A stretch of 64,000 nt of DNA from Vibrio spartinae (GTDB lineage Bacteria > Pseudomonadota > Gammaproteobacteria > Enterobacterales > Vibrionaceae). Location of the stretch: contig NZ_AP024908.1 in assembly GCF_024347135.1 (NCBI RefSeq), forward strand, positions 992,001-1,056,000, in the 5' to 3' direction. Under the pieces are notes generated by a model. The model did not search any database, was not told the DNA's origin, and saw nothing but the letters and a program-made list of their open reading frames with translations. Made by a program: the position numbers and the translations under genes. This document shows, piece by piece, positions 1 to 10,829 of this stretch (its first letter is position 1; every line of letters begins with the position of its first letter).

Positions 1-1
1 G

Positions 2-124
2 TTAACCCCGCAACTGGTCAAAGAGATGGTACAGAAAATGATTAAAGAACATCTGGGGTGGTTGGTCATTTGGGGTGGAGTGTTTGGTGCGCTCATCGGT
101 GTGATTACCGCACTGTTATCATAA
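2..124 (+). CDS. DUF445 family membrane protein, C-terminal end (partial)
   Basis: Only the last 40 codons are inside the window; the frame is open at the left edge and stops at TAA 122-124. The visible end is an amphipathic helix (LVKEMVQKMIKEHLG) followed by one hydrophobic segment (WLVIWGGVFGALIGVITALLS). This resembles the C-terminal membrane anchor of DUF445 (YheB/YjiN-like) inner-membrane proteins, whose function is not established. The call rests on a short tail, so another membrane protein is possible. Confidence 0.5.
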   Translation, partial: LTPQLVKEMVQKMIKEHLGWLVIWGGVFGALIGVITALLS

Positions 125-261
125 CCGCCTATACCACAAGCAGGATGGACACAACAGGTGTAACCATTGCAGGCCGACTTACCATGGACAGAGCGTTTGA
201 CGCCCGATAGCTTTGCAACGATGACTTTGAAAACATAGCTTTGGCAACGATGGCTCTGAAA

Positions 262-301
262 CAACAAAAACCACATGGATAACCATGTGGTTTTTTTGTT
301 G
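262..301. terminator. Bidirectional rho-independent terminator
   Basis: The stem CCACATGG-ATAA-CCATGTGG (271-290) is flanked by an A-run on the left and a T-run on the right, and the pairing extends outwards through AACAAAAA/TTTTTTTGTT. It lies between the DUF445 gene (+) and the convergent chemoreceptor gene (-), so it can serve both. Confidence 0.85.
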
Positions 302-331
302 TCTCAATGCATCAATGTATCAATCGACAGA

Positions 332-2218
332 TTAATCGAGTTTAAATGTCGCCACTTTCGAATTCAGATCTACCGCCTGATCTTTCATTTCATTGGTCTG
401 GCGTAATCCGGCTTCAGCACCGCTTGCCAGCCCCTCAGTAACATCTTTAATCGCGGTCACATTCTGAGTGATTTCACCGGTCACATGGGTCTGCTCTTCT
501 GCTGCGGTCGCAATCTGCGTCGCCATATCGCTAATCAGACCCACAGAGGTCAGGATATCTTCTAAAGCCTGACTGGCATGATCCGCATCCTGAACCGAGC
601 TTTCAGCCAGCTTGCTACTATTTTCCATAAAACTGACCGCTCTTTGGGTCATTTCCTGAAGCGTTTGAATCGTGGATTTGATCTCTTCGGTTGAAGTGTG
701 TGTCCGCTGAGAAAGCACCCGAACCTCATCAGCCACCACCGCAAACCCACGCCCTTGCTCTCCGGCACGGGCAGCTTCGATTGCAGCATTCAAGGCTAAC
801 AGATTGGTCTGCTCCGAGATCCCCTGAATGGTACTCAGCACTGCCGAGATTTCCGCAGAGTGCTGATCGAGCGCTAAAATCACCGTACTGGCCTGAGTAA
901 CTTCACTCGCCAAATGATTGATCGATTCTCTGGTATTCATCACCAACTGATGCCCATGCTGAGTGCTCTCAGAAGAAGTCTGAGCCGAATGGGCTGTCTG
1001 TTCTGCATGCGAGGCGATTTCCTGCGTTGCAGAAGCCATCTCCGTCACTGCGGTGGCAACCATGGCGATTTCCTGCTGCTGTACCGAAAGCTCCTCTGCG
1101 GTCTGATGAACCCGCTCTGTACTCTTTTGCGACATCAGGGTTAAAGCATCGGATTGCTGACGAATATGCCTGATTAACTGTTGCAGACTATCAACGAAGG
1201 TATTAAATCCATGCGCCACTTTGCCCACTTCATCATGGCTACGGATCTCAATCCGCTGCGTCAGATCACCGCTGCCGCTTGCGATCTGCTCCAATGCATC
1301 CGAGACATGCTGCAACGGACGGAATAAAATATTACAGATCCAGTTGAACAGCGCGATACCAATCAAGACCAACACACCCGTCACCGCAAGTTGGCTATAC
1401 AATGTATGATAAAGCGGTTCGACCAAAGACTGCTGATCAATGACCGCGACCGTAATCAAATCACTGTCTTGGATCGCCCGTGCGTAAATTACATATTTTT
1501 TCCCCTGAATCTCGATCACTTTATCTTGACCTGAGCGGACAATGTCCTGAATATCTGCAAAAGAGATCCCCAGCGTTTCAACCGGCTGATTCAGTAAAGA
1601 AACATCCTGATGAATGAAGATATGCCCTGCCTTATTGGTCATAAACATATAGCCATCGCCCGGCAAAACCACATGCTCCAGACTATTGAGAATATCATTC
1701 AACTCAATATCAATGCCCAGTACCAACTCTGAACCAAACAGATTGACGGCTCTCCCCATCGACACCACATTTTTTCCGGTGGCCGCAGCGACAGTCGGGT
1801 TATCCATAAACACTTTACCCGGATTTTTCTTCGCATTGATGTACCAGCCCCACGTTCTGGGATCATCATTACCCGGAGGTAACACGACCCCGTTGGCATT
1901 CTTCTGACTGCCGTCAGGGTAAGCAAGGAATACATTTTCAAAACCCGCGGCACGTTTCATCTGTTTCAAATGAGTGACCACGGACCCTTCCTGAACTTCT
2001 TCAGATAGGGAAGTTAAAGCCAGTTCTTTCGACTTCAGCCAATCAGCCACATATTGGTTATAAGAAGCACTGGAACTCAGCAATCGCTGTTCGACAGAAA
2101 CGGATAATCGCTCCAAAGAAGCATAAAATGAAATGATCTCGACCAGCATGCAGCCGACAATGATGGCGATACTGGCCGATATCGCTAACTTATTTTTTAG
2201 TGATAAATTTTTAAACAT
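332..2218 (-). CDS. Methyl-accepting chemotaxis protein with periplasmic Cache domain
   Basis: This is an inner-membrane chemoreceptor that passes ligand binding to CheA/CheW. It has an N-terminal membrane helix (about residues 10-30), a periplasmic region of about 240 residues with dCache-like features (WGWYINAKK, GKNVVSMGRAV), a second membrane helix near residue 280, a HAMP segment, and a cytoplasmic signalling domain. The MCP hairpin tip (EQTNLLALNAAIEAARAGE) is intact. The ATG at 2218 is preferred over the GTG two codons upstream because AAGGTG lies just ahead of it. The gene stands alone. The ligand cannot be told from sequence. No C-terminal CheR-tether pentapeptide (NWETF type) is present. 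Confidence 0.92.
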   Translation of the reverse strand: MFKNLSLKNKLAISASIAIIVGCMLVEIISFYASLERLSVSVEQRLLSSSASYNQYVADWLKSKELALTSLSEEVQEGSVVTHLKQMKRAAGFENVFLAYPDGSQKNANGVVLPPGNDDPRTWGWYINAKKNPGKVFMDNPTVAAATGKNVVSMGRAVNLFGSELVLGIDIELNDILNSLEHVVLPGDGYMFMTNKAGHIFIHQDVSLLNQPVETLGISFADIQDIVRSGQDKVIEIQGKKYVIYARAIQDSDLITVAVIDQQSLVEPLYHTLYSQLAVTGVLVLIGIALFNWICNILFRPLQHVSDALEQIASGSGDLTQRIEIRSHDEVGKVAHGFNTFVDSLQQLIRHIRQQSDALTLMSQKSTERVHQTAEELSVQQQEIAMVATAVTEMASATQEIASHAEQTAHSAQTSSESTQHGHQLVMNTRESINHLASEVTQASTVILALDQHSAEISAVLSTIQGISEQTNLLALNAAIEAARAGEQGRGFAVVADEVRVLSQRTHTSTEEIKSTIQTLQEMTQRAVSFMENSSKLAESSVQDADHASQALEDILTSVGLISDMATQIATAAEEQTHVTGEITQNVTAIKDVTEGLASGAEAGLRQTNEMKDQAVDLNSKVATFKLD

Positions 2219-2690
2219 AGACACACCTTGTTAAATTGAGGTATGAAATATATTTCCCAATAAATATATTTTTAATGGCAATACATTTTCAATGACAAAG
2301 CATTTTAACTTTATCTGCCTATTTCAGGCACATGGCAATGATGACTGTCATACTTTGATGAATCTCCAAGAAAATCAAAACAAAAGATACACTAGTCGTA
2401 TTTATCGTAGTCTATGAATATTTCTTTGCTATGTTTTCAATAAAATAGTGATATATATCACACTACGATCTACTTTCTACTTAAAAAACATGTAACTTAA
2501 AAAAACATGTACACCTCTCAGGATAAATGAAAATCAGCCACCGTTACACTGCCCGTAAAAAACGGATGCAGATGACGTTCTGCACTTACGACACTTCTAT
2601 CGCAAGCAAACGCAAGGTAAGATGACCCCGACTTTAACCCGAAACCCTATCTAAGCAGACAATTCATATTGTTAGGCTGAGCAAAACGCT
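2219..2690. other. Intergenic region between divergent MCP and gntR genes
   Basis: This AT-rich spacer must hold both promoters. A near-direct repeat, ACTTAAAAAACATGTA followed by ACTTAAAAAAACATGTA, occurs at about 2478-2511. No gene or clear operator was recognised; the first part (2240-2470) is especially AT-rich. Confidence 0.4.
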
Positions 2691-3716
2691 ATGACCAAAA
2701 CGACCGTTACGCCCCGAAGACCGAAAAAAAACCGCACCACCTTACAAGACGTAGCCGATGCGGTCGGTGTAACGAAGATGACCGTCTCCCGGTATATGCG
2801 CAACCCTGAATCCGTGGCTCAAAAGACCCAAGAAAAAATCGCCACAATGATTGAACAACTGGGTTATATCGAAAACCGCGCACCGGCAATGCTGTCCCGA
2901 TCTTCAAGTAATGCGATCGGGGTGTTACTCCCATCACTATCTAATCAGATCTTCGCTTCATTTATGCAAGGCGTGGAGACCGTCACGAAAGCCAATGGCT
3001 ATGAAACGCTTTTGGCTCACTTTGGTTATGACGAACAAGAAGAAGAACGCAAAATCGCATCCCTCCTCTCCTATCAGGTCGATGGTTTGATTCTCACCGC
3101 CAGCAACCACACCCCGAGAACACTACAGATGATCAAAAACGCTGGTGTTCCCGTGGTTGAAACGATGGAGCTTCCGCCGTCTCCGATTGATATGGTCGTC
3201 GGACTGGATCATATGGATGCTTCCTATCAGGTGGTACGTCGTATCATTGCAGCAGGTAAACGGTCCATCGCTTACTTTGGTGCCCGCCTTGATACCCGCA
3301 CGCATCTCCGGATGCTTGGCTATGACAAAGCCATGCGAGAAGCCGGGTTAGCGACAAAACACATTCTCACCAAAGAACACTCCAGTTTTTCATTAGCCAG
3401 TGATTTACTTGATAAAGCCATGCAGCAATACCCTGACTTAGATGGCATCTTCTGTACCAACGACGATATCGCCATTGGTACCTTATTCGCGGCTCAAAAG
3501 CGTGGTATCAAGGTGCCTGAGCAGCTTTCTATTGTGGGATACAACGCTTTAGATATTGGTAAAACCATTCATCCCAAAATCACCAGCATCGATACCCCCC
3601 GGTTTGACATTGGCCAAAAAAGCGCAGAATTAATCATTGCAAGGCTCAAGAACGAACCTATTGCGCATCCGATTATTGATATGGGATATATCATTCGTGA
3701 AGGAGAAAGTATTTAG
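2691..3716 (+). CDS. gntR: LacI-family transcriptional regulator, GntR-like (gluconate repressor)
   Basis: At 341 aa this is a usual LacI-family length. The N-terminal helix-turn-helix (TLQDVADAVGVTKMTVSRYM, about residues 17-36) is followed by the hinge and a periplasmic-binding-protein-like effector domain. Phrases such as AIGVLLPSLSNQ, HTPRTLKMI-like, LGARLD-like and DGIFCTNDD follow E. coli GntR (the LacI-family gluconate repressor) closely. It converges with gntK. A 20-bp palindrome matching the GntR operator lies between gntK and the PTS gene, so this protein likely controls both. AscG-like control of the beta-glucoside genes is the alternative. Confidence 0.85.
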   Translation: MTKTTVTPRRPKKNRTTLQDVADAVGVTKMTVSRYMRNPESVAQKTQEKIATMIEQLGYIENRAPAMLSRSSSNAIGVLLPSLSNQIFASFMQGVETVTKANGYETLLAHFGYDEQEEERKIASLLSYQVDGLILTASNHTPRTLQMIKNAGVPVVETMELPPSPIDMVVGLDHMDASYQVVRRIIAAGKRSIAYFGARLDTRTHLRMLGYDKAMREAGLATKHILTKEHSSFSLASDLLDKAMQQYPDLDGIFCTNDDIAIGTLFAAQKRGIKVPEQLSIVGYNALDIGKTIHPKITSIDTPRFDIGQKSAELIIARLKNEPIAHPIIDMGYIIREGESI

Positions 3717-3726
3717 CCACATTACT

Positions 3727-4287
3727 TCAGGAACTTTTCTCTTCAGGAGCCTTTACTTCTGGTGTCTTTACTTCAGGGATTTGCGCCTGTTTAAGTTGAG
3801 TCACAATCCGTTCAATCACTTGTTCAATAGTGCCTTGAATACTGACCACAATCGTCTGGGGTTCATGATCTGGTCGCTCCAGCGTATCAAACTGACTTTT
3901 CACCATATTTTCTTTCATAAAGTGACCTTGTCGCATCCGCATTCGTTCAAGGATCAACGCCATCTCGCCATCCAGAAAGACGAAAGTCACCTGTTTATTC
4001 CCTTTGCGGATTTGATCACGATAGTCTTTTTTTAATGCCGAACAGACCAACACACCATGTTCATTGTGACTTTCAAAGCGACAAGCAACATCTCGGATGC
4101 TTTCCAGCCACGGCTGACGGTCTGTATCATCCAACGGCTGCCCCGCTGCCATTTTCTGAATATTCGCGCTGGGATGAAGATCATCACCATCAATAAACTG
4201 ACGCCCGAGCCGATTCGCCAGCCGTTCACCAATGGTGCTTTTACCGCACCCGCAAACCCCCATCACGACGATACTGCTACCTGACAT
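3727..4287 (-). CDS. gntK: Gluconokinase
   Basis: This enzyme phosphorylates D-gluconate to 6-phosphogluconate with ATP, feeding the Entner-Doudoroff and pentose phosphate routes. The P-loop GVCGCGKST lies near the N-terminus, followed by FIDGDDLHP and a CSALKKDYRDQIR segment typical of GntK. The start at ATG 4287 is chosen because AAGGAT precedes it; a TTG lies two codons upstream. The C-terminus has an unusual acidic/Pro tail with a repeated PEVK motif (IPEVKTPEVKAPEEKSS) not seen in E. coli GntK. It is convergent with gntR, 10 bp apart. Confidence 0.92.
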   Translation of the reverse strand: MSGSSIVVMGVCGCGKSTIGERLANRLGRQFIDGDDLHPSANIQKMAAGQPLDDTDRQPWLESIRDVACRFESHNEHGVLVCSALKKDYRDQIRKGNKQVTFVFLDGEMALILERMRMRQGHFMKENMVKSQFDTLERPDHEPQTIVVSIQGTIEQVIERIVTQLKQAQIPEVKTPEVKAPEEKSS

Positions 4288-4364
4288 ACTCAATCCTTAT
4301 CACAAACTTGCGCGTGATCTCATTTTTGAAATTCACGCGAAGATAGGGGTTTACCCGATTAACT

Positions 4365-4388
4365 TTACCGGTAACATGTTACCGGTAA
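4365..4388. promoter_or_regulatory. GntR-type operator palindrome
   Basis: The perfect 20-bp palindrome ACCGGTAACATGTTACCGGT (4367-4386) extends to 24 bp with the flanking TT/AA. It contains ATGTTACCGGTAACTT, close to the known E. coli GntR box (ATGTTA-N4-TAACAT). It lies between the divergent gntK and PTS genes, where a repressor could act on both. Confidence 0.75.
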
Positions 4389-4521
4389 CTTAAAGCACTG
4401 TAAAGTCACTTACTCAACCAATCTAATAACAAAACAAATGCATTTTTCCGGCTAAGATTTTTCGCCAAAGCCACTCGAATCACGGATGAGCATCACCGGG
4501 AAGCGTTTCTAGGAGATAACA

Positions 4522-6000
4522 ATGTCCAACAATTACAAGACAATTGCGCAATCCGTTGTCACACACGTGGGAGGAAAAGATAACGTCTCCGCGCTGACCC
4601 ACTGCATGACACGGCTCCGCTTTGTACTCAACGACGCGAGCTTGGTTGATATCCCTCAGCTCAAAGCGACTCAAGGCGTGATGGGCGTGGTTGATAATGG
4701 CGATAAAATCCAAGTGATCATCGGTAACGAAGTGGCTGTTGCTTACAAAGAAGTGATGTCTCTTATCGATATTGATGCCGCACCGCCCGTGACCTCCACA
4801 GAGAAAAAGCAAAAACTGACGGCAAAGGTCATCGGTGCAAAAATGCTGGATGCGCTTGTCGGCACCATGTCGCCCCTCATCCCTGCGATTATCGGCGGCT
4901 CGATGGTGAAGCTGCTGGCGATGGTCTTAGAGATGACCGGTTGGGTTGAACCCAACGCGCCGACGTTGATCATTCTCAAAGCGATTGGTGACGGTGCTTT
5001 CTTCTTCCTGCCCGTAATGGTAGCCGCTTCAGCAGCAATCAAATTCAAAACCAATATGTCACTGGCGATTGCGATTGCCGGGGTACTGATTCATCCCAAT
5101 TTTATCGCCCTGATGGCTCAGGCAGCGCAGGGCCAGCAAGTTGATCTGTTCGGGGTCTCCATTACTGCGGTGAAGTACACCTATACGGTGATTCCGGCAC
5201 TGGTGATGACTTGGGTCCTGTCCTACATTGAGCACTGGGTGGATCGGATTACGCCGGTCGTGACCAAAAACTTCCTCAAACCGATGCTAATCGTCTTGAT
5301 TGCCGCGCCCATTGCTATTGTGGTGATTGGCCCTGTCGGTATCTGGATCGGGACAGCCATTTCAGCGGTGGTTTATACTATTCACGGCACACTGGGCTGG
5401 TTATCGGTTGCGATCATGGGCGCACTATGGCCTCTCTTGGTACTCACCGGGATGCACCGCGTCTTTACGCCAACCATTATCCAAACCATTGCGGAAACAG
5501 GCCGGGAAGGTATGGTCATGCCGTCTGAAATCGGAGCGAATTTAGGCATGGGCGGCGCATGTTTAGCCGTCGCTTACAAAACCAAAAACATCGCGCTCAA
5601 ACAAACCGCGCTCGCGGCAGGCGCTTCAGCGATTTTCGCGGGTATCTCTGAGCCGGCACTGTATGGTGTCCTTGTCCGTCTCAAACGCCCGCTGATTGCG
5701 ACGATGATTACGGGGTTCATTGTCGGTGCGCTCGCTGGGATGGGCGGTTTAGCCAGTCATTCCATGGCGTCACCGAGCTTATTTACCAGTGTGCAGTTCT
5801 TCGATGTCAACGACCCGATGAGTATTGTCTGGGTGTTCGGTCTGATTGCCCTCGCGATTGTACTCTCGTTTGTTCTGACGCTGATACTCGGCTTTGAAGA
5901 TGATCCTCAAGTCGATGATGACCAAGCGCTCAACGCTGACCATGCTGCTGGCGATGAGAATGATGACCATAAAGTCACATCACCACAAGCGACCACTTAA
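4522..6000 (+). CDS. PTS beta-glucoside-type transporter, EIIBC
   Basis: This membrane permease takes up and phosphorylates beta-glucosides. The EIIB domain is N-terminal (residues 1-80) with the phosphorylated Cys at about residue 28 (SALTHCMTRLRF). A multi-helix EIIC domain follows, with the conserved GISEPALYGV motif. No EIIA domain is fused; at 492 aa it resembles the AscF type rather than the longer BglF, so it should rely on a separate glucose-type EIIA. AGGAG precedes the ATG. The 6-phospho-beta-glucosidase follows 65 bp downstream. Confidence 0.88.
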   Translation: MSNNYKTIAQSVVTHVGGKDNVSALTHCMTRLRFVLNDASLVDIPQLKATQGVMGVVDNGDKIQVIIGNEVAVAYKEVMSLIDIDAAPPVTSTEKKQKLTAKVIGAKMLDALVGTMSPLIPAIIGGSMVKLLAMVLEMTGWVEPNAPTLIILKAIGDGAFFFLPVMVAASAAIKFKTNMSLAIAIAGVLIHPNFIALMAQAAQGQQVDLFGVSITAVKYTYTVIPALVMTWVLSYIEHWVDRITPVVTKNFLKPMLIVLIAAPIAIVVIGPVGIWIGTAISAVVYTIHGTLGWLSVAIMGALWPLLVLTGMHRVFTPTIIQTIAETGREGMVMPSEIGANLGMGGACLAVAYKTKNIALKQTALAAGASAIFAGISEPALYGVLVRLKRPLIATMITGFIVGALAGMGGLASHSMASPSLFTSVQFFDVNDPMSIVWVFGLIALAIVLSFVLTLILGFEDDPQVDDDQALNADHAAGDENDDHKVTSPQATT

Positions 6001-6014
6001 TCAGTATTTGATAT

Positions 6015-7496
<1,482 letters not shown>

Positions 7497-7511
7497 CAGC
7501 AACCCGAGTTT

Positions 7512-7558
7512 AACAATCCCCTTTTCACCCTCCCTCAAATCAAGAAAAGGGGATTGTT
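7512..7558 (+). terminator. Rho-independent terminator after the glucosidase gene
   Basis: The 15-bp perfect stem AACAATCCCCTTTTC / GAAAAGGGGATTGTT has a 17-nt loop and is followed by TCTTTCT. It closes the PTS operon and also faces the convergent 7.6-kb gene. Confidence 0.75.
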
Positions 7559-7563
7559 TCTTT

Positions 7564-7980
7564 CTACTCACGCAATCCTGAAAAAGCCATTCGTGGATTG
7601 CCCAACAGCCCTTTGGCAATCTCCATCGCTTCCTCGTGCGACGCAGCAACAATCAACGGGTAGCCCCAGAACTTAGCAAAGAGCACTGCAAACGCCTTGA
7701 TACCGAGGCGTTTGGCTTGACTGGGTTCCACCATAATCATGGCCTGAACCAGCTTGCGCAACTCAGCCTTGTGTTCTCTCATCCAGAATGCAGTGCGTCT
7801 CTTCTCTTCCGGTGAATGTTCATGGTCTTCAGCAGGTGCAGTATCGGTCAATAGCACAAAGGGTTCGCCGCGCTTCAGATTGGCCTCGAATGCTGCGAAG
7901 TCTTTTTCGTGGTCATGCCCCGGCTCATGCGAAAAACGCATCCAGACGAAGGGAAAGTTTGAGCTATTCATCGACATCAT
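7564..7980 (-). CDS. Conserved small protein of the siderophore-receptor block (copy 1)
   Basis: This soluble protein of 138 aa has no signal peptide and I know no assigned function for it. Two other members are in the window (12037-12429 and 27200-27592), sharing the pattern FP.VW.RF, HEHSP.E, KFWGYP and a helical EAL..A end. It overlaps the upstream membrane-protein gene by 17 bp and lies in the same operon direction as the TonB receptor, so a role linked to iron-siderophore uptake is inferred from position only. AAAGGAG sits 4 nt before the ATG. Confidence 0.7.
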   Translation of the reverse strand: MMSMNSSNFPFVWMRFSHEPGHDHEKDFAAFEANLKRGEPFVLLTDTAPAEDHEHSPEEKRRTAFWMREHKAELRKLVQAMIMVEPSQAKRLGIKAFAVLFAKFWGYPLIVAASHEEAMEIAKGLLGNPRMAFSGLRE

Positions 7981-8419
7981 GTACTCCTTTGCTCTTGAGG
8001 TGGCACCAAGTGGCTACAATGGCGAACACGCCCGGCACAGTGATGAAGAAAACAGCGGAGAAGGCAACGTACCAACCGTCGCGCACCCCATCGGAGATCC
8101 CGCCGAGGGTATTGAGGACGACCATCAGACTACCGAGGATCAGCGCCCCCCACTGAGCCTTCCGGGTGCCGATCAGTGCGAGCAACACCGTGATGATCCA
8201 ACACCCATAGAATGTCGGAAATACCCACAGTACGTCGGGCTCAAACGTCATCGTCGGCGTTGCGCCCTGTGCTCTGACAAAGCCGTTGACGTAAAAGAAC
8301 AGCTGGAAGGTGACAAAAAGCACGGCGCCGACGCCGCTAGTCAGCCAGAACAGGGCAACCCTGTTCTGGTGGTGGATGGTCGCAGGGCGACGCGGGTAGA
8401 GATTAGATTGGGATGACAT
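7964..8419 (-). CDS. Small inner-membrane protein of the siderophore block
   Basis: About 151 aa with four predicted hydrophobic segments (VALFWLTSGVGAVLFVTF, WVFPTFYGCWIITVLLALIG, the GALILGSLMVVLN region, and a final YVAFSAVFFITVPGVFAIVA). The start at ATG 8419 is chosen because a purine-rich GAGAGAAAA precedes it; an in-frame ATG six codons upstream has no such site. It is translationally coupled to the 7564 gene. The function is unknown; the position after a TonB-dependent receptor suggests an accessory role in uptake. Confidence 0.6.
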   Translation of the reverse strand: MSSQSNLYPRRPATIHHQNRVALFWLTSGVGAVLFVTFQLFFYVNGFVRAQGATPTMTFEPDVLWVFPTFYGCWIITVLLALIGTRKAQWGALILGSLMVVLNTLGGISDGVRDGWYVAFSAVFFITVPGVFAIVATWCHLKSKGVHDVDE

Positions 8420-8477
8420 AATTTTCTCTCTTATCAAGTTAGGTATGCAAAAGAACAGATGTGCTATACGGACACAC

Positions 8478-10772
8478 TCACAACTTGTAGTTCAGCGTTA
8501 ACATGACGTTGCGCGGTGCACCATAGCTCACGGTGTCGAAGTCACCCTTCTGTAGCGCGTACTTCTTGTCGAACACGTTGTTCAGGTTGACTGCCAGATT
8601 GATCTCCTTCGTGATGTCGTACCGTCCCATCAGGGATACCAGAGCATAGGAACCCTGTTCCCCGCCCAATGTGCTCGTCCCAGTATTGGCCGTTTGGTAG
8701 AAACGACTTTGCCACTGAATACCGCCGCCAAGCGTCAACGAGTGCCAGTCTCCGGACAACTGGTAGGTATTGAAAAGCTGGGCCGTGGTGCGTGGTAGCT
8801 TCGAATTCAGACGCACGCCATGACCATCTTCCGCCGTGAAGTGAGCGATGCCGGCGTAGATATTCCAGCCCGGTGCCAGCTCGCCCTGCAAGTCGAGCTC
8901 GATGCCGCGCGATTTCGTTCCATCAGCGCCCTGATAAGCTTGGGATCCGCTCGGTGTATAGGTCCCTGCAACCATTTGTGCCGCGTTGTCCAGTTTGGTC
9001 TCGAACAAGTCCACCGACGCATTCAGACGCCCGTCCATGTAAGCCCCTTTGAGGCCGATTTCCTTGGTTTTTCCCTGTGACGGTGTGAGCACGTTGCCGC
9101 GACTGTCCCGATAGTCGGTTTGCGGATTGAATATGTCTGTGTAGCTGACGTAAGTCGAATAAGTCTTGTTGATGTCGTAGACCAAGCCGGCATACGGCGT
9201 AAATTCACCGCTCTTTTTGTAGTGCAATGAAGTGCCATTGACGTTGTCATCGATGGCGTAGTTGCTGAAGCGGCCGCCGATAATGAGTTTTAGAGGATCG
9301 GCCAGCGAAAACCGGACTGCGCTATAGATACCGCTCTGCTTGACTCGGGTGTGGGTCGGAACCGAAGTCTTGGCATCGAAGTCAGGGCGGGGATAGGCAG
9401 GCCCCAAGTCATAGACATTGACCGGTGCAATACCGGCATAGAATGGTGCAATATCCTCTTGGCTCGATGTGCGGCGCGAACTCGTCGCCCCCACCACTAA
9501 ATCGTGTTGGCGACCCAGCAGTTCGAAGGGGCCGCTTGCCATCACGTCGAAGGTATTTTGACGGCTGTGACCTCCGGATGCCAGCGCGACCGGACGGGCG
9601 CCATAGGGAAAGGAACCCAGGCCTGTTTCACGATCAGGGCGACCGACCAAGCCGAGCAATTCGGCATCGTATTCCGTGCGGTACTGGTTAGCCGTGGCTT
9701 TGATATTCCAGCCATTGTCGAAGAAGTGTTCGATCTCGGCAAACGCCGTCTTGAGCGTGTTGTCCCAGTGGCTCCAGTCCTGCGCGTAGTTCTTACCGCG
9801 TGCATACTCTGCCTGTGTACCGTCGCTGAACCATAACGGCAAACCGCCCCAGGTCGACCCCTTCGGCGTGATGTCCTGATAGTCATAACCCAGACTCAAC
9901 GTCGTGTTCTCGGTCAGATCTGCCTCGATGATGCCGTAGAACCCTTTCCGCTGCGGCTTGTAGCCGTCGAGGTACGAATGGCCGTCTTGATACGTCCCGA
10001 CGATACGGGCGCGAATACGACCGTCTTCGGTCAACGGTGTCGATATGTCGGCCATACCTCGGTGAGTATCCCAGCTCCCCGCACCAATTGAGGCGGCAGC
10101 CGAGAAGTCACGGGTTGGCCGTTTGCGCACGAGGTTGATGGCAGCCGAGGGATTACCGGTGCCCGTCAGCAAGCCAGAACCCCCGCGCACGACTTCGACC
10201 TGATCATAGAACGCGGTATCGAGAGAACCGATGCCACTGCCATTGACGACGTCACCGACAACGGTGGGAATACCGTCGTACTGAACGTTATTGATCAAAA
10301 AACCCCGCGAATAGAAACTCGTTCGCTCACTGTCGGACTGGTACGACGCGATGCCTGTGGTGTTGTCCAACACGCCCTGCACCGAATTCAACTGCTGATC
10401 ATCGATACGCTGGCGCGTGATCACCGTGACCGCCTGTGGTGTTTCCTGCAGCGACAGCGGCAAGCGCGTCGCCGCCGCGGTCTTACCAATCGTATAGGCA
10501 TCAGTCCCTTCGCCCATAACCGTCATGGTCGGCAAGGTCGCCGTTTCCTGAGCCGTTTTCTTCCCATCCTTGTTTTGGCGCTGCTCTGACTTGGCAGCGA
10601 ATGCGCTCTGTGCGCTGATGAGAACAACCGCCGCGACAGCAGAACCAAGCACGGTGCGGGGTGTACTTCTGATGGCCCCTTTGTATAACCCATCGGGCAG
10701 AGGATAGATAGTCGGCTCGGTGCGCGTATCAGTTGACCCACGCAACTTCCCTGTAGTTTTGAAACAACCCAT
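8478..10772 (-). CDS. TonB-dependent siderophore receptor
   Basis: This outer-membrane gated channel is for a ferric siderophore, of the FhuA/FoxA/FpvA type. An N-terminal signal-like stretch (VLGSAVAAVVLISAQSAFA) is unusually far from the start (about residue 40). It is followed by a TonB-box-like TMTVMGEG, a plug domain (LPLSLQETPQAVTVITRQRI, NPSAAINLVRKRPTR), and a barrel ending in RNVMLTLNYKL. At 764 aa it is a normal length. The start is uncertain because the annotated ATG lacks a good ribosome site and abuts a Fur-box-like sequence. Base composition is clearly more GC-rich than the flanking Vibrio-like genes, suggesting transfer. The substrate is unknown. Confidence 0.88.
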   Translation of the reverse strand: MGCFKTTGKLRGSTDTRTEPTIYPLPDGLYKGAIRSTPRTVLGSAVAAVVLISAQSAFAAKSEQRQNKDGKKTAQETATLPTMTVMGEGTDAYTIGKTAAATRLPLSLQETPQAVTVITRQRIDDQQLNSVQGVLDNTTGIASYQSDSERTSFYSRGFLINNVQYDGIPTVVGDVVNGSGIGSLDTAFYDQVEVVRGGSGLLTGTGNPSAAINLVRKRPTRDFSAAASIGAGSWDTHRGMADISTPLTEDGRIRARIVGTYQDGHSYLDGYKPQRKGFYGIIEADLTENTTLSLGYDYQDITPKGSTWGGLPLWFSDGTQAEYARGKNYAQDWSHWDNTLKTAFAEIEHFFDNGWNIKATANQYRTEYDAELLGLVGRPDRETGLGSFPYGARPVALASGGHSRQNTFDVMASGPFELLGRQHDLVVGATSSRRTSSQEDIAPFYAGIAPVNVYDLGPAYPRPDFDAKTSVPTHTRVKQSGIYSAVRFSLADPLKLIIGGRFSNYAIDDNVNGTSLHYKKSGEFTPYAGLVYDINKTYSTYVSYTDIFNPQTDYRDSRGNVLTPSQGKTKEIGLKGAYMDGRLNASVDLFETKLDNAAQMVAGTYTPSGSQAYQGADGTKSRGIELDLQGELAPGWNIYAGIAHFTAEDGHGVRLNSKLPRTTAQLFNTYQLSGDWHSLTLGGGIQWQSRFYQTANTGTSTLGGEQGSYALVSLMGRYDITKEINLAVNLNNVFDKKYALQKGDFDTVSYGAPRNVMLTLNYKL

Positions 10773-10774
10773 TA

Positions 10775-10793
10775 AATGATACTCATTTGCAAT
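10775..10793 (-). promoter_or_regulatory. Fur-box-like site upstream of the TonB receptor
   Basis: On the minus strand ATTGCAAATGAGTATCATT matches many positions of the Fur consensus (GATAATGATWATCATTATC), especially AATGAGTATCATT. It abuts the predicted start codon of the receptor gene, which fits iron repression but also suggests that the real translation start is further in. Confidence 0.5.
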
Positions 10794-10829
10794 TAGATGT
10801 TCTATTTAATAATAAAATTGCATGGGTGT

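Noticed and set aside
691..1907. Plus-strand open frames opposite the chemoreceptor gene
   Set aside because: They are shadows of a clear coding gene and have no motifs or ribosome sites.
9425..9836. Open frames opposite the TonB receptor gene
   Set aside because: They arise from the GC-rich codon pattern of the receptor gene on the other strand.
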